Positions 27,015 through 40,839 of a DNA stretch of 64,000 nucleotides are shown piece after piece. The DNA is taken from contig JADLEK010000036.1 in NCBI GenBank assembly GCA_020846135.1, positions 27,376-91,375 of the forward strand. Reading direction: 5' to 3'. The first letter of the stretch is position 1. Each line of letters begins with the position of its first letter. The notes beneath the pieces are model-generated. The model was not told the origin of the DNA. It saw only the letters and a list, made by a program, of their open reading frames with translations, and did not search any database. The stretch is from Gammaproteobacteria bacterium (GTDB lineage: Bacteria; Pseudomonadota; Gammaproteobacteria; Competibacterales; Competibacteraceae). Position numbers and translations under genes: made by a program.

Positions 27015-27065
27015 GTGGTATTCTACGCTGCATCGCAACATCGCGCGCCGCATCAAGGAACCGTC

Positions 27066-29222
27066 ATGGCTACCGCCATTCTTGTCGTCCCCACCGAGCA
27101 GCGGGTCGGGCTGACCACTGTCGCGCTCGGTCTGGTTCATGCCCTCGACCGTGAGGGCATTCCAGTCGGATTCTGCAAGCCTATCAGCCAGCCCCATGCC
27201 TCCGACACCGGCCCGGAACGCTCCACCCGACTGGCCCGCATCGTCACCAGCATCAATCCACCCGAGCCGATTCTCGTCGCCGAAGCGGAAAGCCTGCTCG
27301 GTCACGATAAGGAAAATGTGCTGCTGGAAGAAATCATCAGTCGCTATGAACAGGCCGCCCAGAACGCCAGCGTGGTCATTGTCGAAGGTCTGGTCGATAC
27401 CGAAGAGCAGCCCTACGGCACCCATCTCAACGCCAAAATGGCGCAGGGTCTGGATGCCAAAATTATCATTGTGGCCGCGCCAGGCCGAGATACGCCCCGC
27501 CAGGTCGCCGATACCGTGGAAGTCGTGGCGCAGGCTTACGGCGGTATCCGCCATGAACGGATGCTCGGCTGTATTCTCAACCTGCTGGATGCGCCGGTCG
27601 ATCCCACCGGCCATATTCGCTTCGATTTCAGCCGCGCCGAAAATGGCTATAACCCCGACCATGAGACGCAAATTATCAAGGAATGCAAGCGTCGCTGGCC
27701 GGAGACCTTCAAACTGGTGGGTTGTATTCCCTGGCAGCGCGAACTGATCGCACCGCGCGTCGGGGACATTATGCAGATGATTGGCGCCCAGATCCTCAAC
27801 GAAGGACAACTCAACCGGCGGGTCACGCATGTCGCGTTGGGCGCACCGACCCTGCTGAATCTCTGCCAGGAATTGCGCGCCGGGGCCATGATGATCATCC
27901 CGGGCGATCGCGATGATCTGTTGCTAGCGGTCTGCATGGCGGCAATGAGCGGCACTCAGGTCGCCGGTATTTTGCTAACAGGCGGTTTCAAACCCGATCC
28001 CCGGGTCTGGAAGCTGTGCGGCCCGGCGCTGGACACCGGTCTGCCGGTCCTGACCATCAACTACAGTACCCTGCAATCGGTGCTGTATCTGCCCTACATG
28101 AATCTGGAAGTTCCGCTCGATGATCGCGACCGCATCTTGCAGGCGGTCGAGGCAGTCGCCTCGCATACGACGCTGGACTGGCAACCGCTGTTGACCAACC
28201 TCGAGGAACGGCGACTCAGCCCGCCCGCCTTCCGGCATATGCTGGTGGACCGCGCCCACAGGGCCAATAAGCGCATTGTCCTGCCTGAAGGCAACGAGCC
28301 GCGCACCATCGAGGCGGCCATCATCTGCCATCAGCGCGGCATCGCCCGCTGTGTGTTGCTGGGTGATGCCGGACGGATGCGCCGGCTGTCAGCGCGGCGC
28401 GGGATGGTGATTCCCCCCGAGATCGAGATCATCGATCCCACCCAAATCCATCCGCGCTATATCGAGGCGATGGTCGAATTGCGCGGGGATAAGGGTCTGA
28501 ACGCCGGGCTGGCCGAGGAGCAACTGCATGATCCGGTGGTCCTCGGCACCATGATGCTGCAACTGGGCGAGGTCGATGGGTTGGTGTCCGGGGCGGTGCA
28601 TACCACCGCCAACACCATCCGCCCGGCCCTGCAACTGATCAAGACTGCGCCCGGCGTACATCTGGTGTCATCGATCTTCTTTATGTGTCTGCCGGAACAG
28701 GTGCTGGTCTACGGCGATTGCGCCATTAACATTGAACCCACTCCCGAGGAATTGGCGGATATCGCCATTCAGAGCGCCGAATCGGCCCAGGCTTTCGGGA
28801 TTACGCCTCGGGTCGCCATGTTGAGCTATAGCACTGGCACTTCGGGCAGCGGCAGCGATGTGGACAAGGTCAAGAACGCCACCCGGATCGCCCGCGAGCG
28901 GCGGCCTGATCTGCTGATTGACGGGCCGTTGCAGTATGACGCGGCGGCGATTAAGGATGTGGCGCAGAGCAAAGCCCCGGACAGTCGGGTGGCGGGACGG
29001 GCGACGGTATTCGTGTTTCCCGATTTGAACACCGGCAACACCACTTACAAGGCGGTGCAGCGCAGCGCGGATGTGATCAGCATCGGCCCGATGTTGCAAG
29101 GCTTGCGCAAGCCGGTGAATGACCTGTCACGGGGGGCGCTGGTCGAGGACATCGTGTTCACCATCGCCCTGACCGCGATTCAGGCCGAACAGGCCAAGGC
29201 GCGGGAGCAGGGCCAGGGCTGA
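27066..29222 (+). CDS. pta: Phosphate acetyltransferase, long form
   Basis: Pta interconverts acetyl-CoA and acetyl phosphate and, with acetate kinase, handles acetate activation or overflow. The 718-aa length matches the long form (about 714 aa in E. coli). The N-terminal domain is P-loop-like (ATAILVVPTEQRVGLTTVALG). A DRTGG-type middle domain follows (around residues 220-330). The C-terminal PTA domain contains VLPEGNEPRTIEAA, LVSGAVHTTANTIRPALQ and YSTGTSGSGSDVDKV. The ATG at 27066 follows AAGGA. The frame is open 51 nt upstream, but that start has no ribosome site. In a PHA-storing organism this gene fits acetate metabolism. No ackA is seen in the window. Confidence 0.95.
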   Translation: MATAILVVPTEQRVGLTTVALGLVHALDREGIPVGFCKPISQPHASDTGPERSTRLARIVTSINPPEPILVAEAESLLGHDKENVLLEEIISRYEQAAQNASVVIVEGLVDTEEQPYGTHLNAKMAQGLDAKIIIVAAPGRDTPRQVADTVEVVAQAYGGIRHERMLGCILNLLDAPVDPTGHIRFDFSRAENGYNPDHETQIIKECKRRWPETFKLVGCIPWQRELIAPRVGDIMQMIGAQILNEGQLNRRVTHVALGAPTLLNLCQELRAGAMMIIPGDRDDLLLAVCMAAMSGTQVAGILLTGGFKPDPRVWKLCGPALDTGLPVLTINYSTLQSVLYLPYMNLEVPLDDRDRILQAVEAVASHTTLDWQPLLTNLEERRLSPPAFRHMLVDRAHRANKRIVLPEGNEPRTIEAAIICHQRGIARCVLLGDAGRMRRLSARRGMVIPPEIEIIDPTQIHPRYIEAMVELRGDKGLNAGLAEEQLHDPVVLGTMMLQLGEVDGLVSGAVHTTANTIRPALQLIKTAPGVHLVSSIFFMCLPEQVLVYGDCAINIEPTPEELADIAIQSAESAQAFGITPRVAMLSYSTGTSGSGSDVDKVKNATRIARERRPDLLIDGPLQYDAAAIKDVAQSKAPDSRVAGRATVFVFPDLNTGNTTYKAVQRSADVISIGPMLQGLRKPVNDLSRGALVEDIVFTIALTAIQAEQAKAREQGQG

Positions 29223-29223
29223 A

Positions 29224-29820
29224 TCATTCCCGCTCGAACGCCTCAACCCGCGCCGGCGGCAGGTTGCTCCAGACGATCTTGCTGGACACCCGCCGGAAGC
29301 GCGGCAGCAACCGGTGGCGAGCGCCGCGCAGATCGTAGGTGAATTGCACCAGCAGACCGCCAGGTTCGAGCAGGATTTCAAACTGGTGGCTGATGGCGCG
29401 GGTTACAGCCGGTTGCAGCGAGCGCAACGGCAGACTGGACACGATGCTGCCAATCCCCCGCGCCCGGTCGTGGTGAAGCAGTTGCGCCAGGTGAGCAGCA
29501 TCGCCTTGGACGATCCGCACATGAGGAAAACGCTGGTGCAGGTGGCAGGCCAGAGTCGGCGAGCGTTCGACCACCACCAGCTTCCACGGCGGGATTCCGT
29601 GCCGGAGCAGGGCGGCAGTGACTGCGCCGGTTCCGCCGCCCAGTTCCACGACCAGCCCCTCTTGATTCAGCGGGACGCGGGAGGCCATACAACTGGCCAG
29701 CGCAGGCATACTGGGGCAGGCAGCCCCCATAGCGCGCGGGTTCGCCAGGATCTCCCGGGCGAACAGCGCTAGTGAGGCCGCGCCGGGATTTTGCAGCAGA
29801 ACCTTAACAAGACGTTTCAT
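29224..29820 (-). CDS. Class I SAM methyltransferase, phospholipid N-methyltransferase-like
   Basis: The 198-aa protein has the SAM-binding motif VELGGGTGAVTAALL (about residues 58-72), an acidic VVERSPTLACHL turn, and VQGDAAHL. The compact length, the N-terminal segment with FAREILANPRAMGAACPS and the SSLPLRSL loop resemble the PmtA/RsmA-like group that methylates phosphatidylethanolamine or related lipids. A substrate cannot be fixed from sequence. It converges on pta with a 1-nt gap, so the two genes share their 3' ends. Confidence 0.75.
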   Translation of the reverse strand: MKRLVKVLLQNPGAASLALFAREILANPRAMGAACPSMPALASCMASRVPLNQEGLVVELGGGTGAVTAALLRHGIPPWKLVVVERSPTLACHLHQRFPHVRIVQGDAAHLAQLLHHDRARGIGSIVSSLPLRSLQPAVTRAISHQFEILLEPGGLLVQFTYDLRGARHRLLPRFRRVSSKIVWSNLPPARVEAFERE

Positions 29821-29851
29821 GTGCGGGTTGTCCAGTAGCCGATGCCGGCGG

Positions 29852-30250
29852 TCAGGCCGGGGAACGCAATTGTTCCTGTTCGGCCTCGAACAGCGCCGAA
29901 GCTAACTGATGCAACCCTTCTGCCTCGGCCAACTCGGAAATCTCCTCCCAGGTCGCCCCGCGATCAATCGCCGCCGCCGTTTTGCTGCTGTCCGGCAACT
30001 CCTGGCGAATGATCTGAATAAATTCATCCGTCGCTACCGCCTGGTCTTCCACAGCGGCGGAACCTTCGCGCAAGGCTTCCTGCTCGGCTTCAAACAGCAC
30101 CGACGCCAGTTGGTGAAAACCCTCTTCCTCGGCCAGTTCCGAGATCTCCTCCAAACGAGCGCCCCGGTCGAGGGCGGCGGCAGTCCGGCTGCCATCGGGC
30201 AGGTCGCCCCGGAACGAACGGAGCAGATGATCAATGTTCTTCATTTCCAC
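29852..30250 (-). CDS. Acidic protein with an internal ~55-aa duplication, function unknown
   Basis: The 132-aa product consists of two tandem copies of one helical unit. Residues ~6-60 contain LPDGSRTAAALDRGARLEEI and ELAEEEGFHQLAS. Residues ~75-128 repeat them as LPDSSKTAAAIDRGATWEEI and ELAEAEGLHQLAS. The copies are joined by a short acidic linker. There is no signal peptide, membrane segment or catalytic motif. The start is GTG at 30250, 8 nt after AGGAG; an ATG two codons later is less well placed. It lies 31 nt upstream of the methyltransferase gene on the same strand. I do not recognise a family. Confidence 0.75.
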   Translation of the reverse strand: MEMKNIDHLLRSFRGDLPDGSRTAAALDRGARLEEISELAEEEGFHQLASVLFEAEQEALREGSAAVEDQAVATDEFIQIIRQELPDSSKTAAAIDRGATWEEISELAEAEGLHQLASALFEAEQEQLRSPA

Positions 30251-30361
30251 GAGAAAATCTCCTGATCAGGGTGGGTATGAGGGGCGCAAAGTCTAAAGTG
30301 GCGGTGCGAAAATGCCAATGGCAAGCGTTGATCCTTGGATCATTATCAATCTGCGGTCCTT

Positions 30362-31036
30362 TCAATCCGGGGAGATCGCTCTCATGCGCTTGAGCAGAGC
30401 CGGCAATTCGCCCAACGCAGCAATCCGGGCCGCGACTGGACAGCTTGCTTGCTGGGCGGCATCGCCATAACCGTAAGCTGCGGCGATGAACGGCAGGCCA
30501 TGAGCGGCGGCGGCGGCGGCGTCTTCGCCGGAATCGCCGATGAACCAGCAGCGTCGCGCGTCAAGGCCCTGCTCGGTCAGCAGTCGTCCGACTAGATCGG
30601 TTTTATCGGCGGCGGGCGGCAGTTGGCGATCCAGGGTCTTGACGCCGGCGAAATAGCGATTCAAATCCAGATGGTCGAGAATCCGCCGGGTCGGTTCAAA
30701 ACGCTTGTTGGTGGCGATGAATAGCCGCCAGTCGGCCCGGATCAGGGCATCCAGGGTTGCCGCCAGACCCGGATAAGGCTGGGTGGCCCGATAACCTTCG
30801 CTGTCATATAAAGTTTTAAAGGCAGCAGCGAGTTCAGCGAGCCGGTCAGCGTCATCCAGACCGGTCAGCCGGGCCAGGGTTTGCAATAATGGCGGGCCGA
30901 TCAGCCGCTGATCCAGGGGCGCGGCGGGTTCAAGGCCATGAGTCTCCAGTACCTGCTGGAAGCTGGACAGGATACCGGGGGAGGAGTCAATCAGTGTGCC
31001 GTCGAGATCGAAGAGTATCGCGTCAGGATTGCGCAT
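30362..31036 (-). CDS. HAD-superfamily phosphatase, phosphoglycolate phosphatase-like
   Basis: The 224-aa protein has all HAD motifs: FDLDGTLIDSS with nucleophile D10 and D12, FIATNK (motif II), and WFIGDSGEDAAAA (motif IV). The alpha-helical cap lies between motifs I and II, as in Gph (2-phosphoglycolate phosphatase). HAD substrates are hard to assign; other sugar phosphates or pyrophosphate are possible. It is divergent from rsmG with 193 nt between them. Confidence 0.85.
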   Translation of the reverse strand: MRNPDAILFDLDGTLIDSSPGILSSFQQVLETHGLEPAAPLDQRLIGPPLLQTLARLTGLDDADRLAELAAAFKTLYDSEGYRATQPYPGLAATLDALIRADWRLFIATNKRFEPTRRILDHLDLNRYFAGVKTLDRQLPPAADKTDLVGRLLTEQGLDARRCWFIGDSGEDAAAAAAHGLPFIAAAYGYGDAAQQASCPVAARIAALGELPALLKRMRAISPD

Positions 31037-31229
31037 AATGGCATGATGTTCCGGGAACCGTGGTTGCCGTCAGTCAGATCGTTGGGCGACTCTGGCGAGC
31101 CATCGCCAAAATCAATAAGAATTGCCGGGTTCGGTTTGAACCGACGCGCTGGGTTGCCCCGGTCATTGCCGAACGGCATGTTACAATATCGACTGTATTT
31201 CAGAAACGGTTCCGAATCTGCAACGGCTT

Positions 31230-31862
31230 ATGAGCATCGAGCAATCCATTATTGAGGGCTGCGAACGGCTGAACCTGCCCTTGCCGGCGGGAGCCGGGGC
31301 GCAGATGGCTGATTATCTGAACCTGCTGGAACGCTGGAACCGCGCCTATAACCTGACCGCAGTGCGTGATCCCGAAGCGATGGTGATCCGGCATCTGCTG
31401 GACAGCCTGTCCATTTTGCCGTGGTTACAAGGGCCGCAGGTGCTGGATGTCGGCAGCGGCGCGGGCTTGCCGGGGATTCCGCTGGCGATTGCCCGGCCGG
31501 ACTGCGAATTTTGCCTCTTGGACAGCAACGGCAAACGCACCCGCTTCCTGATTCAGGCGGTGGCCGAACTGCCATTGACCAACATCAGTGTGGTTCGCAG
31601 CCGGGTCGAGGATTACCAGCCGGTGACGCTGTTTAACAGCGTGGTATCGCGGGCCTTTGCGACCCTGGCGGAGATGGCGGCTGACGCCGGGCGACTGTGC
31701 GCCCCGAATGGCCGGTTGCTGGCGATGAAAGGGGTCTTTCCCGATGATGAGCTGGCCCGCCTGTCGCCCGACTATGCCGTGGTTGGCGTCTACCCGCTGC
31801 ACGTTCCGCATCTGGAGGCCGAGCGCCATCTGGTGCATCTGGCCCCCGCGCCGGTTTCCTGA
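31230..31862 (+). CDS. rsmG: 16S rRNA (guanine527-N7)-methyltransferase
   Basis: RsmG (GidB) makes m7G527 in 16S rRNA. The 210-aa protein contains YLNLLERWNRAYNLTAVRDP, the SAM motif VLDVGSGAGLPGIPLAIARP (about residues 71-90) and VVSRAFATLAEM. It directly precedes parA and parB, the conserved origin-linked gene order. The usual preceding gene, mnmG (gidA), is not present; a divergent HAD gene occupies its place. Confidence 0.95.
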   Translation: MSIEQSIIEGCERLNLPLPAGAGAQMADYLNLLERWNRAYNLTAVRDPEAMVIRHLLDSLSILPWLQGPQVLDVGSGAGLPGIPLAIARPDCEFCLLDSNGKRTRFLIQAVAELPLTNISVVRSRVEDYQPVTLFNSVVSRAFATLAEMAADAGRLCAPNGRLLAMKGVFPDDELARLSPDYAVVGVYPLHVPHLEAERHLVHLAPAPVS

Positions 31863-31879
31863 ACCCGAGTTTCGAGCTT

Positions 31880-32680
31880 ATGGCTGCCATTATTGCAATC
31901 ACCAACCAGAAGGGCGGGGTCGGCAAGACCACCACCGCCGTCAATTTGGCCGCCTGTCTGGCGGCGCTGCGGCAGAATGTGCTGCTGATCGATCTTGATC
32001 CGCAGGGCAACGCCACCATGGGCTGCGGGGTGGACAAGCACACCGTTTCCGCTACCAGTTACGATGTACTGCTGGGCGACGCCAACTTGACTGAGGCGCT
32101 GCAATGGGTGGAGAAGGCGCAGATGCAACTGCTGCCGGCCAATGGCGACCTGACCGCCGCCGAGGTCAATCTGCTGGAAAAGGACAATGCCCCTGACCGG
32201 CTCCGCATTGCCCTGGCCCCGGTGGCCTGGAACTTCGACGTGATCCTGATCGATTGCCCACCGGCGCTAAACATGTTGACCGTCAATGCCCTGACCGCCG
32301 CCCAGTCGGTGATCATTCCGGTGCAGTGCGAGTATTACGCCCTGGAAGGGTTGTCGGCGCTGCTCGACACTATTGAAAAGGTGCGCAAATCAACCAATCC
32401 CGGCCTGCGGATCGAGGGTCTGGTGCGGACCATGTTCGATCCGCGCAACCGTCTGGCCAACGATGTGTCCAGCCAGATTCTGGAACACTTCGGCGAGGCG
32501 GTGTTTGAGACCCTGATTCCGCGCAATGTGCGATTGGCGGAAGCGCCCAGTTATGGCTTACCCATTATTTATTACGACGACAGCTCCCGCGGGGCGCAAA
32601 GCTATCGGGAACTGGCCAAGGAAGTGCGGAAACGGCTGCGGCGGCCAGCGGCGAAAGCCAGCGATGGAGCCAGTGCATGA
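31880..32680 (+). CDS. parA: Chromosome partitioning ATPase ParA (Soj)
   Basis: ParA is the nucleoid-bound ATPase that moves the ParB-parS complex. The 266-aa length and lack of an N-terminal DNA-binding extension mark it as the chromosomal (Soj) type. The deviant Walker A motif KGGVGKTTTAVN is at residues 11-22, followed by LLIDLDPQGNAT and ILIDCPPALNMLTVNAL. It lies 17 nt after rsmG and overlaps parB by 4 nt (ATGA). Confidence 0.96.
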   Translation: MAAIIAITNQKGGVGKTTTAVNLAACLAALRQNVLLIDLDPQGNATMGCGVDKHTVSATSYDVLLGDANLTEALQWVEKAQMQLLPANGDLTAAEVNLLEKDNAPDRLRIALAPVAWNFDVILIDCPPALNMLTVNALTAAQSVIIPVQCEYYALEGLSALLDTIEKVRKSTNPGLRIEGLVRTMFDPRNRLANDVSSQILEHFGEAVFETLIPRNVRLAEAPSYGLPIIYYDDSSRGAQSYRELAKEVRKRLRRPAAKASDGASA

Positions 32681-33549
32681 TTCCTAAGAAAGGCGGGCTG
32701 GGACGGGGACTGGATGCGCTACTGGGGGCGGCGACGCGGGGTCAACTGGCTGCGGAATCCAGCGTTGTCACTGAAACCCTGCGGCAGCTGCCGGTGGAGT
32801 GGATCGAGCGAGGCCGTTATCAGCCGCGCCAGGATTTGCGCGAGGACACCTTGCAGGAGTTGGCCGAATCGATCCGCGCCCAAGGCGTGGTGCAGCCGGT
32901 ACTGGTGCGGCCTTTGGGCGTGGATCGCTATGAACTGATCGCCGGCGAACGGCGCTGGCGGGCGGCGCAACTGGCCGGTTTGCGCGAGATCCCGGCCGTG
33001 ATCCGCGATCTTCCGGATCGGGCGGCGATGGCGGTAGCGTTGATTGAAAATATCCAGCGCGAAGACCTGAACCCGCTGGAAGAAGCCGCCGCCCTGCAGC
33101 GGTTGATCGCCGAATTTGAACTGACCCACCAGCAGGCTGCCGAGGCGGTAGGCCGGTCGCGGGCGACGATCAGTAATTTGTTGAGATTGCTGGATTTAAC
33201 CGAAGACGTGCAGCGCCTGGTGCGGGAACGCAAGCTGGAGATGGGCCATGCCCGCGCCCTGTTATCACTGCCGCCGGCCTTGCAACGGGAAGCGGCCCAT
33301 CAGGTGCAATTACGCGGATTGTCGACGCGGGAAACCGAGCAACTGGCCCGGCGCCTCCAGCAGGATGGGCTGGTTGAACCGTTGCCCGCCAAGTTGCCGG
33401 ATCCCGATATTCGCCAGTTCGAGAACGACCTGGCGGAACGACTAGGCGCACGGGTGCGGGTGCGGCATGGGGCCTCCGGCAAGGGCAGCGTGGTCATCCA
33501 CTACAACACCCTGGATGAACTGGACGGTATTATTTCGCGGGTCAAATGA
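32677..33549 (+). CDS. parB: Chromosome partitioning protein ParB (Spo0J)
   Basis: ParB binds parS and spreads as a CTP-dependent clamp. The 290-aa protein begins KKGGLGRGLDALLG, then shows the ParB box IERGRYQPRQ and the GERRWRAAQLAG CTP-binding segment. The helix-turn-helix region follows (AAEAVGRSRATISNLLRLLD, about residues 150-170), and the C-terminus is the dimerisation part. No good parS palindrome was found in the window by eye. Confidence 0.96.
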   Translation: MIPKKGGLGRGLDALLGAATRGQLAAESSVVTETLRQLPVEWIERGRYQPRQDLREDTLQELAESIRAQGVVQPVLVRPLGVDRYELIAGERRWRAAQLAGLREIPAVIRDLPDRAAMAVALIENIQREDLNPLEEAAALQRLIAEFELTHQQAAEAVGRSRATISNLLRLLDLTEDVQRLVRERKLEMGHARALLSLPPALQREAAHQVQLRGLSTRETEQLARRLQQDGLVEPLPAKLPDPDIRQFENDLAERLGARVRVRHGASGKGSVVIHYNTLDELDGIISRVK

Positions 33550-33563
33550 AGTGGTAATTTTCG

Positions 33564-33593
33564 TTGACCCGCTTACGCCAAATTCCCTATAAT
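33564..33593 (+). promoter_or_regulatory. Sigma-70 promoter of the atp operon
   Basis: TTGACC (33564-33569) and TATAAT (33588-33593) are separated by 18 nt. The -10 is a perfect consensus and the -35 matches 5 of 6. The start of transcription would be near 33600, leaving a leader of about 110 nt before atpI. This is the best promoter visible in the window and suits a highly expressed operon. Confidence 0.85.
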
Positions 33594-33713
33594 TCGTGGA
33601 CACTCTGGACAACGGCAGCGAAGAGGGAACAGCGCATTTCAGGACGAAATGCAAGCGCCGCAGAGTCAAAAATAATGATGATAAAACCCGAATAGACTAT
33701 AACTAGACCTCAC

Positions 33714-35323
<1,610 letters not shown>

Positions 35324-35366
35324 GCAGTTTCGTGCGCCACCACCGCGTATCTAAGGAGGTAACCGC

Positions 35367-35837
35367 GTGAACTTCAATGCCACCCTCATCGGGCAGATGA
35401 TCACGTTCGGTCTTCTGGTGCTGTTTACCATGAAGTATGTATGGCCGCCGATTATTCAGGCCATGCAGGACCGCCAGAAGCGAATCGCCGACGGCTTGGC
35501 GTCTGCAGAGCGCGGGATGCGCGAGCAGGAACTGGCCAAGACTAAGGCCGCCCAAATGCTGAAAGAAGCCAAGCAGCAGGCTGCCGAGATCGTCGCTCAA
35601 GCCCATAAACGCGCCAATGAAGTGGTCGAGCAATCAAAGCTGGATGCCCGCACCGAAGGCGATCGCCAGTTAGCCGTCGCCAAGGCTGAAATCGAGCAGG
35701 AAGCCAACCGCGCCCGCGAGCAACTTCGTCATCAGGTCGTCAGTTTGGCCATCGCCGGCGCCGGCAAGATTCTTCGGCGCGAGGTCGATGAAGCGGCCAA
35801 TGTGTCGCTGCTGGATGACCTGGTCGCGCAACTCTAA
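35367..35837 (+). CDS. atpF: ATP synthase F0 subunit b
   Basis: Subunit b forms the peripheral stalk. The 156-aa length equals the E. coli protein. One N-terminal membrane helix (LIGQMITFGLLVLFTMKYVW) is followed by a long charged coiled coil that ends near the delta-binding C-terminus. A TAAGGAGGT Shine-Dalgarno (35353-35361) precedes the start at 35367. Confidence 0.96.
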   Translation: MNFNATLIGQMITFGLLVLFTMKYVWPPIIQAMQDRQKRIADGLASAERGMREQELAKTKAAQMLKEAKQQAAEIVAQAHKRANEVVEQSKLDARTEGDRQLAVAKAEIEQEANRAREQLRHQVVSLAIAGAGKILRREVDEAANVSLLDDLVAQL

Positions 35838-35854
35838 CCACCCGGACCACGCCC

Positions 35855-36430
35855 ATGGCTGAAACCACACCCGTTGTCCGACCCGCCGCTGCCGCCCGGC
35901 CTTACGCCCGCGCCGCGTTCGAGGATGCCCAGGACGCCCAGGCTTTACCGCTCTGGTCGGACCTGTTGCAAGCCGCTGCCGCCATTGCCACTGATCCGGC
36001 CATGCGTCATTTGTTGGGGCCATGGAATCCCCAGTTGCGCGGCGAACAGAAAGCCGATCTGGTCGCCGGGCTGTGCCGCGATGTGCGCGGCGGCGCGGAA
36101 ACCCCGGACGTGTTCGTCGCTTTTCTAAAGATGCTCGCTGAGTTTCACCGGCTGCACCAGCTTCCGGGCATTGCTGTTTTGTTCGAGCGGTTGCGGGCGG
36201 AAGCTGAAAGCGTTCTTCATGCCCAACTGATCACGGCTGCTGCGGTGACCGATGCGCAGCGCGGGCGGGTGAGCGAGGCGCTTAAAGCCAAGTTCAAGCG
36301 CAGCGTCGAATTGGATTGTAAGACGGATACATCGCTCATTGCGGGCGCGGTGATCCGGATCGGGGATCGGGTAATCGACGGTTCGGCCCGCGGTCGGCTG
36401 GACAAACTCGCCATGGCCTTGAGCCAGTAA
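35855..36430 (+). CDS. atpH: ATP synthase F1 subunit delta
   Basis: Delta joins the peripheral stalk to the top of the alpha3beta3 head. The 191-aa protein has the typical ARPYARAAFEDAQD start and the C-terminal DTSLIAGAVIRIGDRVIDGS segment. It lies between atpF and atpA in the canonical order. A Pro/Ala-rich N-terminal leader of about 14 residues makes it slightly longer than usual. Confidence 0.96.
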   Translation: MAETTPVVRPAAAARPYARAAFEDAQDAQALPLWSDLLQAAAAIATDPAMRHLLGPWNPQLRGEQKADLVAGLCRDVRGGAETPDVFVAFLKMLAEFHRLHQLPGIAVLFERLRAEAESVLHAQLITAAAVTDAQRGRVSEALKAKFKRSVELDCKTDTSLIAGAVIRIGDRVIDGSARGRLDKLAMALSQ

Positions 36431-36445
36431 GGGGAATACCGTTCT

Positions 36446-38002
36446 ATGCAACTTAAACCATCCGAAATCAGCGATCTGATTCGGCAGCGCCTCCAAGGTT
36501 ATGAGGCGACTGCTGAAGCCCGCACTGAAGGCACCATTGTTAGTTTGGCCGACGGCATTGCCCGGATTTACGGCCTCGACAATGCGATGCAGGGCGAAAT
36601 GATCGAGTTCCCGTCTCCTCGGGAAGGCGACCCGGTCACTTATGGCCTGGCCATGAATCTGGAGCGTGACTCGGTCGGCGCAGTGATTCTGGGCCAATAC
36701 GAACACTTGGCTGAAGGCGACAAGGCCCTGTGTACCGGACGCATTCTGGAAGTGCCGGTCGGACCGGCGCTGCTGGGGCGGGTGGTCAACGCCCTCGGCC
36801 AGCCGATCGACGGCAAGGGGCCAATTGACACCACTCTGACTTCGCCGGTTGAAAAGATCGCCCCCGGCGTCATTGAGCGGCAATCTGTCAGTCAGCCGGT
36901 GCAAACCGGACTCAAGGCGATTGACGCGATGGTGCCGATTGGGCGTGGCCAGCGGGAATTGATCATCGGCGACCGCCAGACCGGCAAGACCGCCGTAGCG
37001 ATTGACGCGATCATTAATCAGAAAGGCACCGGCATCAAGTGCATTTACGTCGCGATTGGGCAGAAGAACTCGTCCATCGCCAACGTAGTGCGCAAGCTGG
37101 AAGAACACGGTGCGATGGCTCACACCATTATCGTGGCCGCCAGCGCCTCTGAGTCCGCAGCGATGCTGTACACCGCTCCGTATTCCGGCTGCGCCATGGG
37201 CGAATACTTCCGCGACCGCGGCGAGGATGCGCTGATCATTTATGATGATCTGTCCAAGCAGGCGGTGGCCTACCGTCAGGTGTCCCTGTTGCTGCGTCGT
37301 CCGCCAGGCCGTGAAGCTTTCCCCGGCGACGTGTTCTATCTGCATTCCCGGTTGCTGGAGCGCTCCTCCCGCATCAATGCCGACGAGGTGGAACGCCTCA
37401 CTAATGGCGCGGTGAAAGGGCAAACCGGCTCGCTGACTGCCCTGCCGATCATCGAGACTCAGGCTGGCGACGTGTCCGCGTTCGTGCCAACCAACGTGAT
37501 TTCGATTACCGACGGCCAGATTTTTCTGGAAACCGACCTGTTCAATGCCGGCATCCGGCCCGCTATCAATCCTGGCCTGTCCGTGTCCCGCGTTGGCGGC
37601 GCCGCTCAGACCAAGATCATCAAGAAGCTCGGTGGCGGTATTCGCTTGGCGCTGGCCCAGTACCGTGAACTGGCGGCGTTCGCCCAGTTTGCTTCCGACC
37701 TCGACGAGGCGACCCGCAAGCAGTTGGAGCGCGGCCAGCGGGCGACGGAGTTGATGAAACAGAAACAGTACTCGCCGATGTCGGTGGCCGAAATGGGCAT
37801 TTCGCTGTTCGCCGTGGATCGAGGTTATCTGGACGATGTGCCACTCAACAAGATCGGTGACTTTGAGACCGGGTTGTTGGCGTTTGCACGGTCCAACCAC
37901 GCTGCCTTGGTCGATCAGATCAATGCGACGGGCGATTACAACAATGAAATCGAAAGCGGCATCAAGAAGGCCGTGGAAGAGTTCAAGGCCCACTTCGTCT
38001 AA
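36446..38002 (+). CDS. atpA: ATP synthase F1 subunit alpha
   Basis: The 518-aa non-catalytic nucleotide-binding subunit shows Walker [12 protein letters not shown] (about residues 173-183) and [16 protein letters not shown]. The conserved arginine finger lies in the VSRVGGAAQ region. It starts 15 nt after atpH and ends 12 nt before atpG. A long open frame runs antisense to the gene and is taken as a composition effect. Confidence 0.98.
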   Translation: MQLKPSEISDLIRQRLQGYEATAEARTEGTIVSLADGIARIYGLDNAMQGEMIEFPSPREGDPVTYGLAMNLERDSVGAVILGQYEHLAEGDKALCTGRILEVPVGPALLGRVVNALGQPIDGKGPIDTTLTSPVEKIAPGVIERQSVSQPVQTGLKAIDAMVPIGRGQRELIIGDRQTGKTAVAIDAIINQKGTGIKCIYVAIGQKNSSIANVVRKLEEHGAMAHTIIVAASASESAAMLYTAPYSGCAMGEYFRDRGEDALIIYDDLSKQAVAYRQVSLLLRRPPGREAFPGDVFYLHSRLLERSSRINADEVERLTNGAVKGQTGSLTALPIIETQAGDVSAFVPTNVISITDGQIFLETDLFNAGIRPAINPGLSVSRVGGAAQTKIIKKLGGGIRLALAQYRELAAFAQFASDLDEATRKQLERGQRATELMKQKQYSPMSVAEMGISLFAVDRGYLDDVPLNKIGDFETGLLAFARSNHAALVDQINATGDYNNEIESGIKKAVEEFKAHFV

Positions 38003-38014
38003 ACGGGTGCAAGC

Positions 38015-40317
<2,303 letters not shown>

Positions 40318-40377
40318 TGGGGCGGCGGTCCCGGTTCCGGGATCGCGTTCCGTTCGCAACCGACCAGGAGACGCACT

Positions 40378-40806
40378 ATGGGCATGACACTGCATGTCGA
40401 TATCGTCAGCGCAGAGAAGGAGTTGTTTTCCGGCGTGGCGGAGATGGTGACCGCGCCGGGCGAGCTGGGCGAACTCGGCATTTTGCCTCGCCACAGCCAG
40501 TTGCTGACCCGGTTGAAACCCGGCCAGGTGCGGGTGCGCCTGCTGGGTGGCGAGGAGCAGTTGTTCTACGTTTCGGGTGGGTTGCTGGAAGTGCAGCCCA
40601 GTCTGGTGACGATTCTGTCCGACACTGCGGAGCGGGCCAGGGATCTGGACGAAGCCGCTGCGCAATCGGCCAAGCAGCGCGCCGAACAGGTGATTGCCGA
40701 TCATCGCAGCGAGTTTGAATTTGCCCGGGCCAAGGCTGAACTGGCTGAGGCGGTCGCGCAGTTGCAGACGATTGAGCGACTGCGGAAACTGCGTAAGTCC
40801 GGCTAA
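40378..40806 (+). CDS. atpC: ATP synthase F1 subunit epsilon
   Basis: Epsilon couples gamma to the c-ring and can inhibit ATP hydrolysis. The 142-aa protein has the N-terminal beta-barrel ([34 protein letters not shown]) and a C-terminal two-helix hairpin ending in [10 protein letters not shown]. The start at 40378 follows CAGGAG; an ATG two codons later is also possible. A strong terminator follows, ending the atp operon. Confidence 0.95.
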   Translation: MGMTLHVDIVSAEKELFSGVAEMVTAPGELGELGILPRHSQLLTRLKPGQVRVRLLGGEEQLFYVSGGLLEVQPSLVTILSDTAERARDLDEAAAQSAKQRAEQVIADHRSEFEFARAKAELAEAVAQLQTIERLRKLRKSG

Positions 40807-40839
40807 AAGCTAATAATAATAATCTGTTTAACCCCCGCT

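Noticed and set aside
33550..33713. parS site after parB
   Set aside because: No 16-bp palindrome of the TGTTNCACGTGAAACA type was found here or elsewhere by eye.
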